In this document: one piece after another, positions 24,806 to 33,015 of the stretch
How positions within the stretch are numbered: position 1 is the stretch's first letter
Layout: the number at the start of each line of letters is the position of its first letter
Origin: E44-bin88 sp050123275
GTDB taxonomy: Bacteria > Chloroflexota > Dehalococcoidia > Dehalococcoidales > BS750m-G39
NCBI GenBank assembly: GCA_050123275.1
Contig: JASFHK010000008.1
Location: forward strand, 1 to 64,000
Direction: 5' to 3'
DNA length: 64,000 nucleotides
Position numbers and translations under genes: made by a program
The notes under the pieces: generated by a model
Database searches by the model: none
The model's input: the letters and a program-made list of their open reading frames with translations, nothing else
What the model was told of the DNA's origin: nothing

Positions 24806-25906
24806 TTATTCCTCCAGTTTGACGAAGCGGCTCTTCAGCTTCTTCATAACCTCGGGCATGGTGGTATATTCCATCTCCTCCAGCGGCAGGCGGTGCGGCT
24901 CGAAAGGTCCGTGATGGCGCAGGTAATCGGCCACGTCCAGTGCCTGCTGGCGAGCGTTATCGAAGGACTTGTCGGCGAACATGTCTCTGGGTCCCACCAG
25001 CTTGCCCCCCGCAATCTGGAAGCCGAGGGCGGTGGCCCGCGGCGGCCCGTCGAAGCGGGTGGGCGTACTGTCCTCAACCGATACCGGCATCAGCGGCCCG
25101 TGGTGCGAGCCCCGCATCCACCCCTCCACCAGCAAAGGCAGGGTGAACGGCTCGACGACCTCGCCCACAGCGGGAAAGTCGCCCTGGGAGCGCACGATAC
25201 AGACCGGGTCGTCCTTGCCCACATAGCGCCCCGCCAGCAGCGACACGCGCTGGGTGGAAGAAGCGGCGGCAATCTCGCCGGTGCCGCGGTGATAGACGGA
25301 CTTGACCATGTAACGCGAAGGCGCCCCGATGAAAACGAGCAGGTCGTAAATCTCCTCGGGGGTGTTAAAGGTTATCTTGGTGTGCTCCTTAACGTCCTGA
25401 ACCTCGAAGGCAAAGCCACCCTTCATGTTGGAAGCGATAACCAGGCCCACCGTGTTAAAGGGGTCGGCGAACATCTTGTAGAGCGGCAGGTTCCAGGCCC
25501 CCGCCGAGGTCTTGTCGGCCATGAAGACGATGACCGTTTCCGCCCCCCTCTCCTCTATCTCCATCTCGGCCACACCCGGGCCCAGCCCGCGCACGTTACC
25601 GGAAAAGGCGTCGGAGAGCAGGTCCTGGCCCGCCCCGTGTAATTTCAGCTTCTTGGCCAGCTCGGTGCAATCGACGAAGGTGTTCCAGGCCATCTCATGT
25701 ATCTTGCCGTCGCCCTCGCCCTGCTCGTGGGTCATAATCAGCTGCAGGTCGTCGCCGCACTTGGTGACGTAACAGTCGATGAGCAGCCCGCTCGTCTTAG
25801 CCTTGTTGGTGCACTCGCGAGCCAGCTCCAAAATCTCGGGGTGGGAATCGGAATGCCCCACGAAACCGCCGATGTCCGCTTTGATAACGCTTAATGTGAC
25901 CGCCAT
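24806..25906 (-). CDS. Fructose-1,6-bisphosphate aldolase/phosphatase
   Basis: 366 aa, usual family length. N-terminal MAVTLSVIKADIGGFVGHSDSHP supplies metal ligands (D, H); CGDDLQL, GSHHGPLMPV, FDGPPR and YLRHHGPFEPHRLP are diagnostic of the bifunctional archaeal/deep-branching-bacterial enzyme. It condenses triose phosphates and dephosphorylates the product, making gluconeogenesis unidirectional. Consistent with autotrophic or acetate-assimilating growth. Confidence 0.95.
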   Translation of the reverse strand: MAVTLSVIKADIGGFVGHSDSHPEILELARECTNKAKTSGLLIDCYVTKCGDDLQLIMTHEQGEGDGKIHEMAWNTFVDCTELAKKLKLHGAGQDLLSDAFSGNVRGLGPGVAEMEIEERGAETVIVFMADKTSAGAWNLPLYKMFADPFNTVGLVIASNMKGGFAFEVQDVKEHTKITFNTPEEIYDLLVFIGAPSRYMVKSVYHRGTGEIAAASSTQRVSLLAGRYVGKDDPVCIVRSQGDFPAVGEVVEPFTLPLLVEGWMRGSHHGPLMPVSVEDSTPTRFDGPPRATALGFQIAGGKLVGPRDMFADKSFDNARQQALDVADYLRHHGPFEPHRLPLEEMEYTTMPEVMKKLKSRFVKLEE

Positions 25907-25929
25907 GTTGCCTCCTTGAAAATATTATA

Positions 25930-26481
25930 TTAAAACTCGATGCCTCCCCGCGCCCCCACCCCACTGTCGTACGGGTGTTTAATCTTCAGGCACTCGGTAA
26001 CCAGGTCAGCGGCCTGCACCAGCTTGGTATCGGCGCGCCGGCCGGTAAGAATCAGCTCCACCTTTTCCGGCTTGGCCTCGATGAGCCTGAGCACCTCGTC
26101 AACGTCGAGCAGCCCGAAAGCCACGGCCACGTTGACCTCGTCCAGAACCACCAGGTCGTAGTTACCGCTCAGCATGGCTTCGCGGGCGGCGTCCAGCCCT
26201 TTTTGCGCCGCCACTTTCTCCGCCGGCTTGACGTCCTTGGGGTCGACGAAGCCGGCGCCGAAGCTGGCCATGGTCACGCCCGGCATCCGGGAAAGGAGGT
26301 GAAACTCGCCGGAGGGGCGTCCCCCTTTAAGGAGAAAGGCGATGTAGACCTTTAGCCCGTGACCCAGAGCGCGGATTACCGTACCGATGGCGGCCGATGT
26401 CTTGCCCTTGCCATCTCCGGTGAAAATCTGCACCAGACCCTTGGACAGTGGCTCCGGTGCCAGAGGACTATAAGATGTCAT
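25930..26481 (-). CDS. cobO: Cob(I)yrinic acid a,c-diamide adenosyltransferase
   Basis: 183 aa from the ATG at 26481. The open frame continues about 70 codons upstream, but that part is translated repeat/intergenic DNA. CobO/BtuR motifs: VQIFTGDGKGKTSAA (P-loop), DLVVLDEVNVA, ELILTGRRAD and the C-terminal HPYDSGVGARGGIEF. Adds the adenosyl group to corrinoids. Relevant to corrinoid-dependent metabolism in this lineage. Confidence 0.94.
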   Translation of the reverse strand: MTSYSPLAPEPLSKGLVQIFTGDGKGKTSAAIGTVIRALGHGLKVYIAFLLKGGRPSGEFHLLSRMPGVTMASFGAGFVDPKDVKPAEKVAAQKGLDAAREAMLSGNYDLVVLDEVNVAVAFGLLDVDEVLRLIEAKPEKVELILTGRRADTKLVQAADLVTECLKIKHPYDSGVGARGGIEF

Positions 26482-26630
26482 ATCGCTCAATGAAGCCCCT
26501 AAGCGGAAATCTAGAGCCGTGACACTAAAGTTTAACCAACCCCACCCCACCCTGTCAAGGAATCTTTCACTCCCGCCAAGGTGGGGTGGAGTGGAGAACT
26601 CAATAAAAAGTCTATAGAGGCCTAACCTCT

Positions 26631-26792
26631 GTAGGGTGGGCACCGGGTGGGAAAGAAAGACCTCCGCACAACAAGGTGGGGATGCAGGGCGGAGCACCCC
26701 CCAAAAGGAGATATTTAAGGGATTCCACCCTTATAGGGAGGGCTTTGGGTGGGAAAACAATACGTACGCACAACAGAGTGGGGTGGCTGGGG
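26631..26792 (+). repeat. Two copies of dispersed repeat type B
   Basis: Copies at about 26631-26690 and 26733-26792: GGGTGGG, a short spacer, GGGTGGGAAA, then CGCACAACA, GTGGGG. The second has GTACGCACAACAGAGTGGGG. G-runs could form G-quadruplexes. The whole 26482-26845 interval contains only these repeats and a terminator. Confidence 0.65.
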
Positions 26793-26798
26793 GCAATA

Positions 26799-26820
26799 AA
26801 AAAAGGGGGCTTACGCCCCC
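26799..26820 (-). terminator. Terminator of the ACT-like gene
   Basis: Minus strand GGGGGCGTAAGCCCCC followed by TTTTTTTATT. Confidence 0.8.
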
Positions 26821-26845
26821 TTTAGAAACTCTTTGCGGAGCCGCC

Positions 26846-27268
26846 CTAGATACCCATTGCCTTGGCCGCCTTGTCGATATCAGCCGGCTTAACCCAGAAG
26901 ATAGCTCCGTAACGCCAGTCGCCGGTCTCGATGGCTTGCATGGCGGTGATGTTAACCCCGGCCTTCTCCAGATTGGTAAGTATATCGGCGACGGCGCCGA
27001 TGTGCTCCCACTCCGAGAGCAGGAAAGCCACCTTGGGCCCCACCAGCTCGAAGCCGGCCTCCTTGGCCGCTTTGACCAGAGCCACGCCGCTGGCCGGCAC
27101 CAGGTCGAGCTGGCTGCTCTTTTCATCCAGGGGAAAACCGTTGAAAGCAATCAGGCTGACCTTGTGGTCCTTGAGCACATTGAAAATCTTGGCGCCGGCA
27201 CCGGCCTTATTGGGCACCACGGTGTAGTAATACTCGACACGCTCGATACGCAGCACGGCTTGTTCCAT
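26846..27268 (-). CDS. ACT-domain-like protein
   Basis: 140 aa from the ATG at 27268 (AAGGAGGTG six bases before it; the GTG at 27277 overlaps that site). Two ACT-type beta-alpha-beta halves: IERVEYYYTVVPNKAGAGAKIFNVLKDHKVSLIAFNGFP and VAFLLSEWEHIGAVADILTNLEKAGVNITAMQAIE. ACT domains bind amino acids or other small ligands. No enzyme domain attached, so a stand-alone sensor of unknown partner. Confidence 0.75.
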   Translation of the reverse strand: MEQAVLRIERVEYYYTVVPNKAGAGAKIFNVLKDHKVSLIAFNGFPLDEKSSQLDLVPASGVALVKAAKEAGFELVGPKVAFLLSEWEHIGAVADILTNLEKAGVNITAMQAIETGDWRYGAIFWVKPADIDKAAKAMGI

Positions 27269-27345
27269 AGCGGGCACCTCCTTCGTGGAATTTGAGTGTA
27301 ATTCAGATATGAAGCGTTGTCAATACCCCAAAACCCAAAAAGTCG

Positions 27346-27416
27346 GGGTGTTTAAGAGGGGTGTAACCCCTCTTTACCTTAAAGGGCGGCGGGCGGGAAT
27401 AGATAAAAAACGGGGT
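27346..27416 (+). repeat. Dispersed repeat type A (copy 3)
   Basis: GGGGTGTTTAAGAGGGG, hairpin AAGAGGGGT/ACCCCTCTT, then ACCTTAAAGGGCGGCGGGCG, GAATAGAT, AACGGGG. Lies between divergent genes. Confidence 0.8.
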
Positions 27417-27456
27417 GGGGAGGCGCCTTGCTCGAAACACCTAAGTTAAATCCCGT

Positions 27457-27486
27457 TTGTTAACCCCCAAGCGATAGTGCTATAAT
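27457..27486 (+). promoter_or_regulatory. Promoter of the carboxyltransferase-hisA transcript
   Basis: TTGTTA (27457-27462), 18-nt spacer, TATAAT (27481-27486), about 50 nt before the start codon. Confidence 0.5.
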
Positions 27487-27538
27487 GACACCGCTAAAAG
27501 CTTAAAAATCTAAACAATATTAAGGAGAAGGACGAGCA

Positions 27539-29110
27539 ATGGCGTCAACCGAAGAGCTAATCGAGGAATATAAACAAAAAAGGGCCAAAATCGAACAGAT
27601 GGCTTCCCCCGAAGCCATCGAAAAGCGCCACGGCAAAGGCCAGTGGACGGCCCGCGAAAGAATAGACTACCTCTTCGACCCCGGCACCTTCAACGAGATA
27701 GGCATATTCGTTAAGCATAGAACCACCAACTTCGGCATGGACAAGGCCGAGGTTCCCGCCGAGGGCGTGGTCACCGGCTACGGTATGGTCAACGGGCGGC
27801 CCGTGGTCGCCTTCGCCGAAGACTTCATGGCCATGGCCGGGACCTTCGGTGAGTACCACGGACTCAAGGAAATCAAGGCAATCGACTTCGCCAAGGAGAT
27901 GGGCTGGCCCCTGATCGGCCTAAACGACTCCGGCGGCGCCCGCCTCCAGGAAGGCATGGACACCCTGGAGATGTACGGCAACCTCTTCAAGGCCCAGATA
28001 CGCGCCTCGGGCATCATCCCCCAGATTGCCGTACTGATGGGCCCCTGCCTGGGCGGCCAGGCCTACCACCCCATCATGCAGGACTTCATCATCCAGTGCC
28101 GCGAGACCGGCTTCATGGGCATCGCCGGCCCCGCTTTCGTCAAGACCCAGCTCGGAGAGGAAATCTCATTGCAGGAGCTCTCCGGCTGGAAGGCGCACGC
28201 CGTCAAGAGCGGCCAGACCCACCTCATCGCCGAAGACGACAAGGACGCACTGGACAAGGTCAAGGCGCTGCTGGCGCTCTTCCCTTCGAACAATATGGAG
28301 ATGCCGCCTCAAATCGAGACCAAAGACGACCCCGAGCGCCTTTGCCCCGAGCTGGACAGCATCATCCCCGACAAACCCACCATGCCCTACGACATGTACA
28401 AGGTTATTCACGCCGTCGTCGACGACGGTTATTTTATGGAGATTTTCAAGGACCACGCCCGCAGCGTTATCACCGGCTTCGCCCGCTTCAACGGACGGCC
28501 GGTGGGCATCTGGTCCAACCAGCCCATGTGGGCGGCGGGCACCATTGATTGCGACGCCGCCGACAAGGGCGCCCGCTTCGCCCGCTTCTGCGACCTGTTC
28601 AACATACCCATCGTCACCCTGGGCGACTGCCCCGGCTACATGATCGGCTCCGAGCAGGACTGGAAGGGCATACTGCGCCACGGCGCCAAGCTGCTCTTCG
28701 CCTGGGCCGATGCCACCGTACCCATGATTTCGATTATACTGCGCAAGTCCTACGCCGGCGCCCACTACGGCATGCTCGACAAGGGCATCGGCGCCGACCT
28801 CGTCTTTGCCTGGCCCACCGCCCGCGTCACCATCGTCGGTGCCGCCACGGCGGCCTCCATCATCTTCGCCAAGGAAATCAGGAACTCGGATAACCCCAAG
28901 GAGACGGCGGCGAAGCGCATCCAGGAGTACAGCGACCTCTACGAGAACCCCTACAAGGGCGCCGAGCGCGGCTACATCGACGACGTCATCATGCCCAGCG
29001 ATACCCGCAAGGTCATCAACCGCTCGCTGGACATACTGGCCAACAAGAACAAGGACAACAAGGCGTTCCTGTCCCGACCCTGGAGAAAGTACTCCAATAT
29101 CAACCTGTAG
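27539..29110 (+). CDS. Acyl-CoA carboxylase carboxyltransferase subunit (propionyl/methylmalonyl-CoA type)
   Basis: 523 aa, ribosome-binding site AAGGAGAAGG. Two crotonase-fold halves: ARERIDYLFDPGTFNEIG opening, GLNDSGGARLQEGMD for the first oxyanion site; in the second half GDCPGYMIGSEQDWKGILRHGAKLLFAW and MLDKGIGADLVFAWPTARV. Transfers carboxyl between biotin and propionyl-CoA, or works in the methylmalonyl-CoA decarboxylase direction. The biotin carrier and carboxylase subunits are not in the window. hisA follows 10 nt after the stop. Confidence 0.93.
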   Translation: MASTEELIEEYKQKRAKIEQMASPEAIEKRHGKGQWTARERIDYLFDPGTFNEIGIFVKHRTTNFGMDKAEVPAEGVVTGYGMVNGRPVVAFAEDFMAMAGTFGEYHGLKEIKAIDFAKEMGWPLIGLNDSGGARLQEGMDTLEMYGNLFKAQIRASGIIPQIAVLMGPCLGGQAYHPIMQDFIIQCRETGFMGIAGPAFVKTQLGEEISLQELSGWKAHAVKSGQTHLIAEDDKDALDKVKALLALFPSNNMEMPPQIETKDDPERLCPELDSIIPDKPTMPYDMYKVIHAVVDDGYFMEIFKDHARSVITGFARFNGRPVGIWSNQPMWAAGTIDCDAADKGARFARFCDLFNIPIVTLGDCPGYMIGSEQDWKGILRHGAKLLFAWADATVPMISIILRKSYAGAHYGMLDKGIGADLVFAWPTARVTIVGAATAASIIFAKEIRNSDNPKETAAKRIQEYSDLYENPYKGAERGYIDDVIMPSDTRKVINRSLDILANKNKDNKAFLSRPWRKYSNINL

Positions 29111-29120
29111 GTGATTTGCT

Positions 29121-29834
29121 ACGGAAATCATACCGGCGGTAGACATCCGGGGCGGGCGCTGTGTCCGCCTCTACCAGGGCGACTACGCGCAGGAAACGGT
29201 ATTCTCCGAAGACCCGGTGGAGTCCGCCCTGCGCTGGCAGTCCATGGGCGCTCCCCGCTTGCATATCGTTGACCTCGACGGAGCGGCGGAGGGCAACGTG
29301 CGCAATATCGAAATCGCCACCGACATCGCCCGCGCTTTGTTGATTCCCACCCAGTTCGGCGGCGGCGTCCGCGACCTGGAGACGGTTCACAAACTGCTCA
29401 AGGCCGGCGTCGAGCGCGTAATATTAGGCACCGCCGCCGTGGAAGACCCCCAGCTCATTAAGGACGCCTGCGCCAAGTACCGCGACACGATAATCGTCGG
29501 CATCGACGCCCGCGACGGCTTCGTGGCCACCCGCGGCTGGCGCAATCCTACCGAAATCCGGGCCACCACGCTGGCGCGCGGCATGACTCCCCTGGGCGTT
29601 AAGCGCTTCATCTATACCGATATCTCCCGCGACGGCACCCTCACCGAGCCTAACTTCACCGCCCTCTCCGAATTCATGGATACCATCCGCAAGCCCGTCG
29701 TCGCCGCCGGCGGCGTTTCCTCCCTGCAACACCTCAAGATGCTCAAAACTCTGGGCGCCGAAGGCGCCATCGTCGGCACCGCCCTCTACACCGGGGACAT
29801 AGACCTGAAGCGGGCGCTGGACATCATAAGCTAG
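29121..29834 (+). CDS. hisA: ProFAR isomerase, apparent ACG start codon
   Basis: 237 aa if translated from the ACG at 29121; the first standard start in frame is a GTG at 29217, which would remove 32 residues. The missing part, EIIPAVDIRGGRCVRLYQGD, is textbook HisA and carries the catalytic Asp of PAVDIRGG. An in-frame TGA lies just upstream, and AGGTGAT (29109-29115) is correctly spaced for ACG. Second catalytic Asp in YTDISRDGTLTEPN; phosphate loops GGGVRD and AAGGVSS. Catalyses the Amadori step of histidine synthesis. Confidence 0.9.
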   Translation, partial: TEIIPAVDIRGGRCVRLYQGDYAQETVFSEDPVESALRWQSMGAPRLHIVDLDGAAEGNVRNIEIATDIARALLIPTQFGGGVRDLETVHKLLKAGVERVILGTAAVEDPQLIKDACAKYRDTIIVGIDARDGFVATRGWRNPTEIRATTLARGMTPLGVKRFIYTDISRDGTLTEPNFTALSEFMDTIRKPVVAAGGVSSLQHLKMLKTLGAEGAIVGTALYTGDIDLKRALDIIS

Positions 29835-29839
29835 CTTCC

Positions 29840-29874
29840 TGTCATTGCGAGGAGCGCAGCGACGAAGCAATCTC
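29840..29874 (+). repeat. Dispersed repeat type C
   Basis: TGTCATTGCGAGGAGCGCAG then CGACGAAGCAATCTC, directly after the hisA stop. Confidence 0.8.
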
Positions 29875-30005
29875 ACCCCTATCAGTCTCTCCCTTTTGTA
29901 AAGACGAATTTGTGACGAGGGCAATAAAAATCCCTTTAACAGGACACTTGACACCATAAGTTAAAATTAATAAAGGATTGTTAATGTTTAACTGAGGTGC
30001 ATCAA

Positions 30006-31646
30006 ATGGCAATAATTAATCCAAAGCCCACATCTCTTAGGGACCTAATCCGAGATAGGTTCTATGAGGTACCACTGTACCAAAGACCTTACGACTGGGA
30101 TATCGATAAAGTATCTCAACTTTGGGATGACATAGACAAAAATGCCCCGGGTTATTTTTTAGGGTTCGTTCTTTTTATGCCCAACCACATTGACGACCCA
30201 CACCCCACTGAATTTGAAGTCGTAGATGGTCAACAACGTTTAGCAACTCTTTTGCTACTCCTACGTACCGCTATTGTAACTCTTGAGCAGATGGGTGTAG
30301 CAGATACCGCAAGTGAGTTCCAAAAAGAATATATCGCACAGAGACCAGCTGGGATTGAGAAATCGCGGCTAACGTTAGTTTTGAGCAAACGTGACAAGGA
30401 TAAGTTTGAAAGCCTCTTACATGGCGAATCATTTCCTGGCGGTAAGAAGTTGTCTTCATGGAAAAATTTGGACAAGGCAATCGAATTCTTCCATGAAAAA
30501 TTTGAAAGCCTCAAAAAGAAAAAGGGCAAGGATGGCATGGTTAAATTCTTAAACGAAAAGATTATGAAACTGTCATTCCTTGAGGTACATTTAGGAACAG
30601 ATAGTGACGTTTATCAATTTTTTGAGACACTTAATGACAGAGGAATGGACTTATCCATCGCCGACTTAGTGAAGAACCGTGTATGCGGAGAGGCAAAAAA
30701 CCAAAACGTCTCTATTGAAGACAGCGCCTCAACAATAGACCGCATTTCAGGAGAGCTCAGTTCAGGTAAATTCAAGGCGTTTCTACTTCATTACTGCTGG
30801 GCCAATGTTGAGGAAGAAGAACCTCCGCCTCGGAAAAAACTAATGGAATGGTATAGCAAGCGAATAAGCCAAGATGGAAATATCAAAAATTTCCTAAACC
30901 ATCTAGAGAAGTATGCTCTACAATACTACGCAAATTTTGTAGACCCAAGCAAGTGTGCTGATCCCAAGAAAAGGGAAGCTTTTACTTACCTAGATGCTTT
31001 AGGGGCAACGCGCTGCTATCCCCTTCTTATGCAAGGCGAGGAATTCCTTAAGAAGAAGGACTTTCTTAAGCTATGCAATGCGGTTGAGATTTTAACATTC
31101 CGCCACAGTACCGTTTTTAAGCGTGACGCAAAAATCCTAGAGGATGTTTTCCATAGTCTGATAAGCGATATAAGAAAAGGGAAATCTATTGGCGAGGTTT
31201 TAAAAGTTCTTAAGAAACAAGACGCCATGAAGGCTGACGACCAATTCAAGTTGGCTTTTGCTGAGTTTGAACCAGCGTATCCTAAGACAGCGAGATATAC
31301 TTTACTAAAGCTCGAAGAGCATATCACCGGGAAAAAACAAGCTTCACTTGACTGGGGCAGCCTCACGCTTGAGCATATATTGGCAGATAAACTTGATTGG
31401 GCAGGACGTGATGAGTATTTAGAAAGGTTGGGCAACCTCACTCTGCTGTCATCCGAAATGAACGCGGATGCTGCCAACAAGCCATTCAAAGATAAGAAAA
31501 AAGAAGTCTATAAGCATGAAAAGCGCATCAAAATTACTAAAGATTTAATAAAGTTGAGAGCTTTTACGAAAAACACAATCATTTCACGCCAGAAAAAGCT
31601 TGCTGAGAAAGCAGTCGAAATTTGGAGTTCTAAAAACATCGTATAA
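30006..31646 (+). CDS. DUF262 + DUF1524 protein (GmrSD-like restriction factor)
   Basis: 546 aa from the ATG at 30006 (GAGGTG before it). N-terminal DUF262: YEVPLYQRPYDWD, VDGQQRLATLLLLLR (the ParB/Srx-like motif) and FETLNDRGMDLSIADLVKN. C-terminal DUF1524 HNH-type nuclease: LTLEHILADKLDW, GNLTLLSSEMNADAANKPF, then K. This single-chain form resembles GmrS-GmrD fused type IV restriction enzymes, which cleave glucosylated or otherwise modified phage DNA. AT-rich, alone, and placed between hisA and hisI with repeats on both sides. Confidence 0.88.
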   Translation: MAIINPKPTSLRDLIRDRFYEVPLYQRPYDWDIDKVSQLWDDIDKNAPGYFLGFVLFMPNHIDDPHPTEFEVVDGQQRLATLLLLLRTAIVTLEQMGVADTASEFQKEYIAQRPAGIEKSRLTLVLSKRDKDKFESLLHGESFPGGKKLSSWKNLDKAIEFFHEKFESLKKKKGKDGMVKFLNEKIMKLSFLEVHLGTDSDVYQFFETLNDRGMDLSIADLVKNRVCGEAKNQNVSIEDSASTIDRISGELSSGKFKAFLLHYCWANVEEEEPPPRKKLMEWYSKRISQDGNIKNFLNHLEKYALQYYANFVDPSKCADPKKREAFTYLDALGATRCYPLLMQGEEFLKKKDFLKLCNAVEILTFRHSTVFKRDAKILEDVFHSLISDIRKGKSIGEVLKVLKKQDAMKADDQFKLAFAEFEPAYPKTARYTLLKLEEHITGKKQASLDWGSLTLEHILADKLDWAGRDEYLERLGNLTLLSSEMNADAANKPFKDKKKEVYKHEKRIKITKDLIKLRAFTKNTIISRQKKLAEKAVEIWSSKNIV

Positions 31647-31658
31647 CAGGTTTTATCA

Positions 31659-31735
31659 GGGGGTGTTTCAAAGAGGGGGCTTTGCCCCCTCTTTACCTTA
31701 AAGGGCGGCGGGCGGGAATAGATTAAAATCGGGGA
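31659..31735 (+). repeat. Dispersed repeat type A (copy 4)
   Basis: GGGGGTGTTTCAAAGAGGGG, hairpin AAGAGGGGGC/GCCCCCTCTT with loop TTT, then ACCTTAAAGGGCGGCGGGCG, GAATAGAT, ATCGGGG. Between the GmrSD-like gene and hisI. A -10 box TATAAT for hisI lies at 31763-31768. Confidence 0.8.
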
Positions 31736-31795
31736 GGCTGGGCGTAATCCCTCAAAATGTTATATAATGAGGCAACTCATCTCCCGAGGTAAACC

Positions 31796-32134
31796 ATGAA
31801 ACTGACCAAAGACATCAAATTCAATGAAAAAGGGCTCGTCCCCGCCATCGCCCAGGACGCCGACACCGGCGAGGTGCTCATGCTGGCCTACATGAACGCC
31901 GAATCACTGCGTCTCACTCTGGAAAGCGGCGAAGCCTGGTTCTACAGCCGCAGCCGCCGGGAGCTATGGCACAAAGGCGCCACCTCGGGCAACATCATCA
32001 AGGTGAGCGAGGTCTGGAAAGACTGCGACAGCGACACCATCCTGCTCAAGGGAAAGCCCACCGGGCCCGTCTGCCACACCGGCAACCCCACCTGCTTCTT
32101 CCAGAAACTTGACCCCGAAGACGTCGAAGACTAG
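31796..32134 (+). CDS. hisI: Phosphoribosyl-AMP cyclohydrolase
   Basis: 112 aa, single-domain HisI without the HisE pyrophosphohydrolase part. Motifs EVLMLAYMNAESLRLT, YSRSRRELWHKGATSGN, DCDSDT and PVCHTGNPTCFF supply the Mg and Zn ligands. Opens the adenine ring of PR-AMP in histidine synthesis. Its 3' end overlaps the convergent DUF1385 gene by four bases. Confidence 0.95.
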   Translation: MKLTKDIKFNEKGLVPAIAQDADTGEVLMLAYMNAESLRLTLESGEAWFYSRSRRELWHKGATSGNIIKVSEVWKDCDSDTILLKGKPTGPVCHTGNPTCFFQKLDPEDVED

Positions 32135-33012
32135 GTCGTTTCTTCGGTCTGGTCCAGCTCCACGGCTTTTTTCAACGCGGCGATGGCCACCTCCAGCTGG
32201 TCGTCGCTCGGCTCCCGGGTGGTCAGCCGCTGCAGCCAGCGCCCCGGCGCCATGAACACTTTCACCAGCCAGTTATTAACGTGCCGCCCGCTGAAGTAGA
32301 TGGCTTCGTAGGCGACGGCGGCAATCACCGGCAGCAGCACGATGCGGGAGAGCACCAGCAGCCAGGTCGAATGCAGCCCCACCAGCGTGAAGACGAGGAT
32401 GGCGATGATGACCACGGTAAAGAGAAAGCTGGTGCCGCAGCGGACGTGGGCGGTGCCGTAGCTCTTGACCGCCTCCACCTCCAGCGGCACTCCCCCCTCG
32501 TAGGCATTGACGGTCTTATGCTCGGCGCCGTGATAAGAAAAGAAGCGCTTGATGTCGGGCATCAACCCGATAATCCAGAGGTATAAAAGCAAAATAACCA
32601 CCCTGATCAGGCCCTCGGTCAGGGCGAAAAGAAACGAAGAGTCGATATACGTCCCCAGCAGCTTGGTCAGGAAAAGGGGCGCCATAAAGAAGAGGGCGAC
32701 GGCCACCGCCAGGGAAACGCCCACCAGCAGCCAGACCTTCCACCCCGAAATCTGGACGTCTTCTTCCTCCAGCGAGACGTTGGCCGAGTAGAGCAGCGTC
32801 TGCATCCCCAGCACCATCACCTCGATGAGGACGATGACGCCGCGCAGCAGCGGGGCTTTCCTCATCCAGCTGGTATAGGCGCCGCCCAGCATCCGGGTCT
32901 GCATGGCCAGCTCGCCGTTGGGACGGCGCACGGCGGTCACCATCGCCTTCCGCCCCCGCATCATCACCCCCTCGATAACCGCCTGGCCTCCGTAATAGAA
33001 TTTATCCGCCAT
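32131..33012 (-). CDS. DUF1385 (YqhQ-like) membrane protein
   Basis: 293 aa from the ATG at 33012; the first eight residues of the longer frame come from a terminator hairpin. Family opening FYYGGQAVIEGVMMRG, three or more membrane helices (VWLLVGVSLAVAVALFFMAP, ALTEGLIRVVILLLYLWIIG, LFTVVIIAILVFTLVGL), and the motif SYHGAEHKTVNAYE with two His. Described elsewhere as a conserved membrane protein, often near prfA/rpmE. Role unknown. Confidence 0.9.
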   Translation of the reverse strand: MADKFYYGGQAVIEGVMMRGRKAMVTAVRRPNGELAMQTRMLGGAYTSWMRKAPLLRGVIVLIEVMVLGMQTLLYSANVSLEEEDVQISGWKVWLLVGVSLAVAVALFFMAPLFLTKLLGTYIDSSFLFALTEGLIRVVILLLYLWIIGLMPDIKRFFSYHGAEHKTVNAYEGGVPLEVEAVKSYGTAHVRCGTSFLFTVVIIAILVFTLVGLHSTWLLVLSRIVLLPVIAAVAYEAIYFSGRHVNNWLVKVFMAPGRWLQRLTTREPSDDQLEVAIAALKKAVELDQTEETT

Positions 33013-33015
33013 AAT

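Noticed and set aside
26482..26697. 70-residue N-terminal extension of cobO
   Set aside because: Runs through intergenic sequence and the first type B repeat; family proteins start at the ATG at 26481.
28166..29146. 326-aa minus-strand frame opposite the carboxyltransferase gene
   Set aside because: Shadow of a GC-rich gene; composition is Gly/Val/Asp-rich nonsense and the sense strand encodes a clear enzyme. The same applies to 42924-44069, 52224-53372, 5893-6861 and similar long antisense frames.
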